From Gulosibacter sediminis (GTDB lineage Bacteria; Actinomycetota; Actinomycetes; Actinomycetales; Microbacteriaceae): a stretch of DNA of 5,479 bases. Of the stretch, positions 4,929-5,479 are shown piece by piece. The stretch is taken from NCBI RefSeq assembly GCF_014904065.1, contig NZ_JACXJG010000017.1:114648-120126 (forward strand), in the 5' to 3' direction. Positions within the stretch are counted from its first letter, which is position 1; each line of letters opens with the position of its first letter. The notes beneath the pieces were generated by a model that was not told the origin of the DNA, made no database searches, and was given only the letters and a program-made list of their open reading frames with translations. The position numbers were made by a program, and so were the translations under genes.

Positions 4929-5479
4929 GTACCTCGCAGCGGCAGAGTGGGTCGATGGGTGAGGAACTGACCAACGCCGCCCTCATCGGCCTCATCGCCC
5001 TGTTCCTCCTCACCCTCGTGCTCCGCGCGGCCGGGTCGGTCGCCGCGTTCCTCACCGGAGCACCCCAGCCCACAGCGAGCTGGGCCGCCGGTGCCGGGGT
5101 GTTGTTCAACCCCGGTAACCCCGCAGTCGCATTGGGGGCGCCTGGTCTCAGCCCCGTCGCCTATTGGGTCACCACCATCGTCGCTCTGGGCGGGCTGGTC
5201 GCACTCGCGGACTGGGGATGGGTCGCCTGGCGGCGCCGTTCCCATGCTCAGGAGGTGGATCCGCATCGGTTGGCGGGCACGGCGACGCGGCACGAGGTCG
5301 CCCAGGTCGCCTCAGAGAAGGCGCTGCTGAAACGGGCCTCGACGTTGCGGCCGTCGCTGAAGGACCCGAAGCCGGGTGAGGTGGGGTATCGGCTCGGGAC
5401 GTCGAAGGGGCAGGGGGTGTGGGCGAGTGTGGAGGACTCGATCCTGCTGATCGGCCCGCCCCGCTCCGGCAAGGGCCTG
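4925..5479 (+). CDS. VirD4/TraG-type coupling protein, N-terminal part (3' end outside window)
   Basis: The frame is open to the last base, giving 185 N-terminal residues; family members are usually several hundred residues longer. After a short cytoplasmic N-terminus there are two predicted membrane helices (about 18-42 and 79-101). They are separated by a ~36-residue Gly/Ala/Pro loop that should face outside, and followed by the positive stop WRRRSH. This is the classic N-terminal anchor of VirD4-type coupling proteins. A helical Arg/Lys/Glu stretch (119-143) leads to GYRLGTSKGQGVWASVED, then ILLIGPPRSGKG (173-184), a Walker A in the GPPRSGKG form typical of VirD4/TraG/TraD ATPases. The family binds the relaxase-DNA complex and delivers it to the channel at the inner membrane. 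The ATG overlaps the previous TGA (ATGA). Walker B and the remaining motor lie beyond the window, so completeness cannot be judged. Codons shift from C-ending to G-ending after about 5240. Confidence 0.9.
   Translation, partial: MSTSQRQSGSMGEELTNAALIGLIALFLLTLVLRAAGSVAAFLTGAPQPTASWAAGAGVLFNPGNPAVALGAPGLSPVAYWVTTIVALGGLVALADWGWVAWRRRSHAQEVDPHRLAGTATRHEVAQVASEKALLKRASTLRPSLKDPKPGEVGYRLGTSKGQGVWASVEDSILLIGPPRSGKGL

Noticed and set aside
1..5479. Search for CRISPR arrays, tRNA or rRNA genes, transposases, integrase or att sites
   Set aside because: No regularly spaced repeats, no cloverleaf or rRNA-like sequence, no transposase or recombinase motifs, and no terminal inverted repeats flanking the cargo gene were seen by eye.

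Overview
The window is high-GC DNA of actinobacterial type. Third codon positions are almost all G or C, genes start at ATG or GTG, and neighbouring genes overlap by a few bases. Its content is part of the transfer module of an integrative/conjugative element or conjugative plasmid. Neither end of the element is visible: there is no integrase, relaxase, att site or tRNA. Genus cannot be assigned from the sequence.

Layout: (1) 2-1054 (+) is the C-terminal part of an SCO6880-family conjugation protein, cut by the window start. (2) 1063-1977 (-), possibly starting at 2037, is a lower-GC gene of unknown function that encodes a Cys-rich, probably metal-binding N-terminus. It points against all other genes and looks like cargo set into the transfer operon. 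(3) 1978-2116 is a divergent intergenic stretch (79 bp if the longer start is used) with overlapping short inverted repeats. (4) 2117-2911 (+) is a two-module accessory protein typical of such elements. (5) 2908-4392 (+) is a VirB4-like ATPase with clear Walker A and B motifs. (6) 4392-4928 (+) is a small two-domain accessory protein. (7) 4925 to the window end (+) is a VirD4/TraG-type coupling protein, cut just after its Walker A motif.

Genes 4 to 7 are joined by overlapping stop/start codons (GTGA, TAATG, ATGA) and are almost certainly one translationally coupled operon. Together they supply the motor (VirB4-like), the substrate receptor (VirD4-like) and two partners of unknown role for a type IV secretion system that moves DNA between cells.

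The most interesting reading is that the SCO6880-family protein resembles the N-terminal domain of a canonical VirB4, while the 494-aa ATPase starts where the VirB4 motor domain would start. VirB4 would then be split into two polypeptides. Here the two halves are separated by an accessory gene and by an oppositely oriented, compositionally foreign gene.
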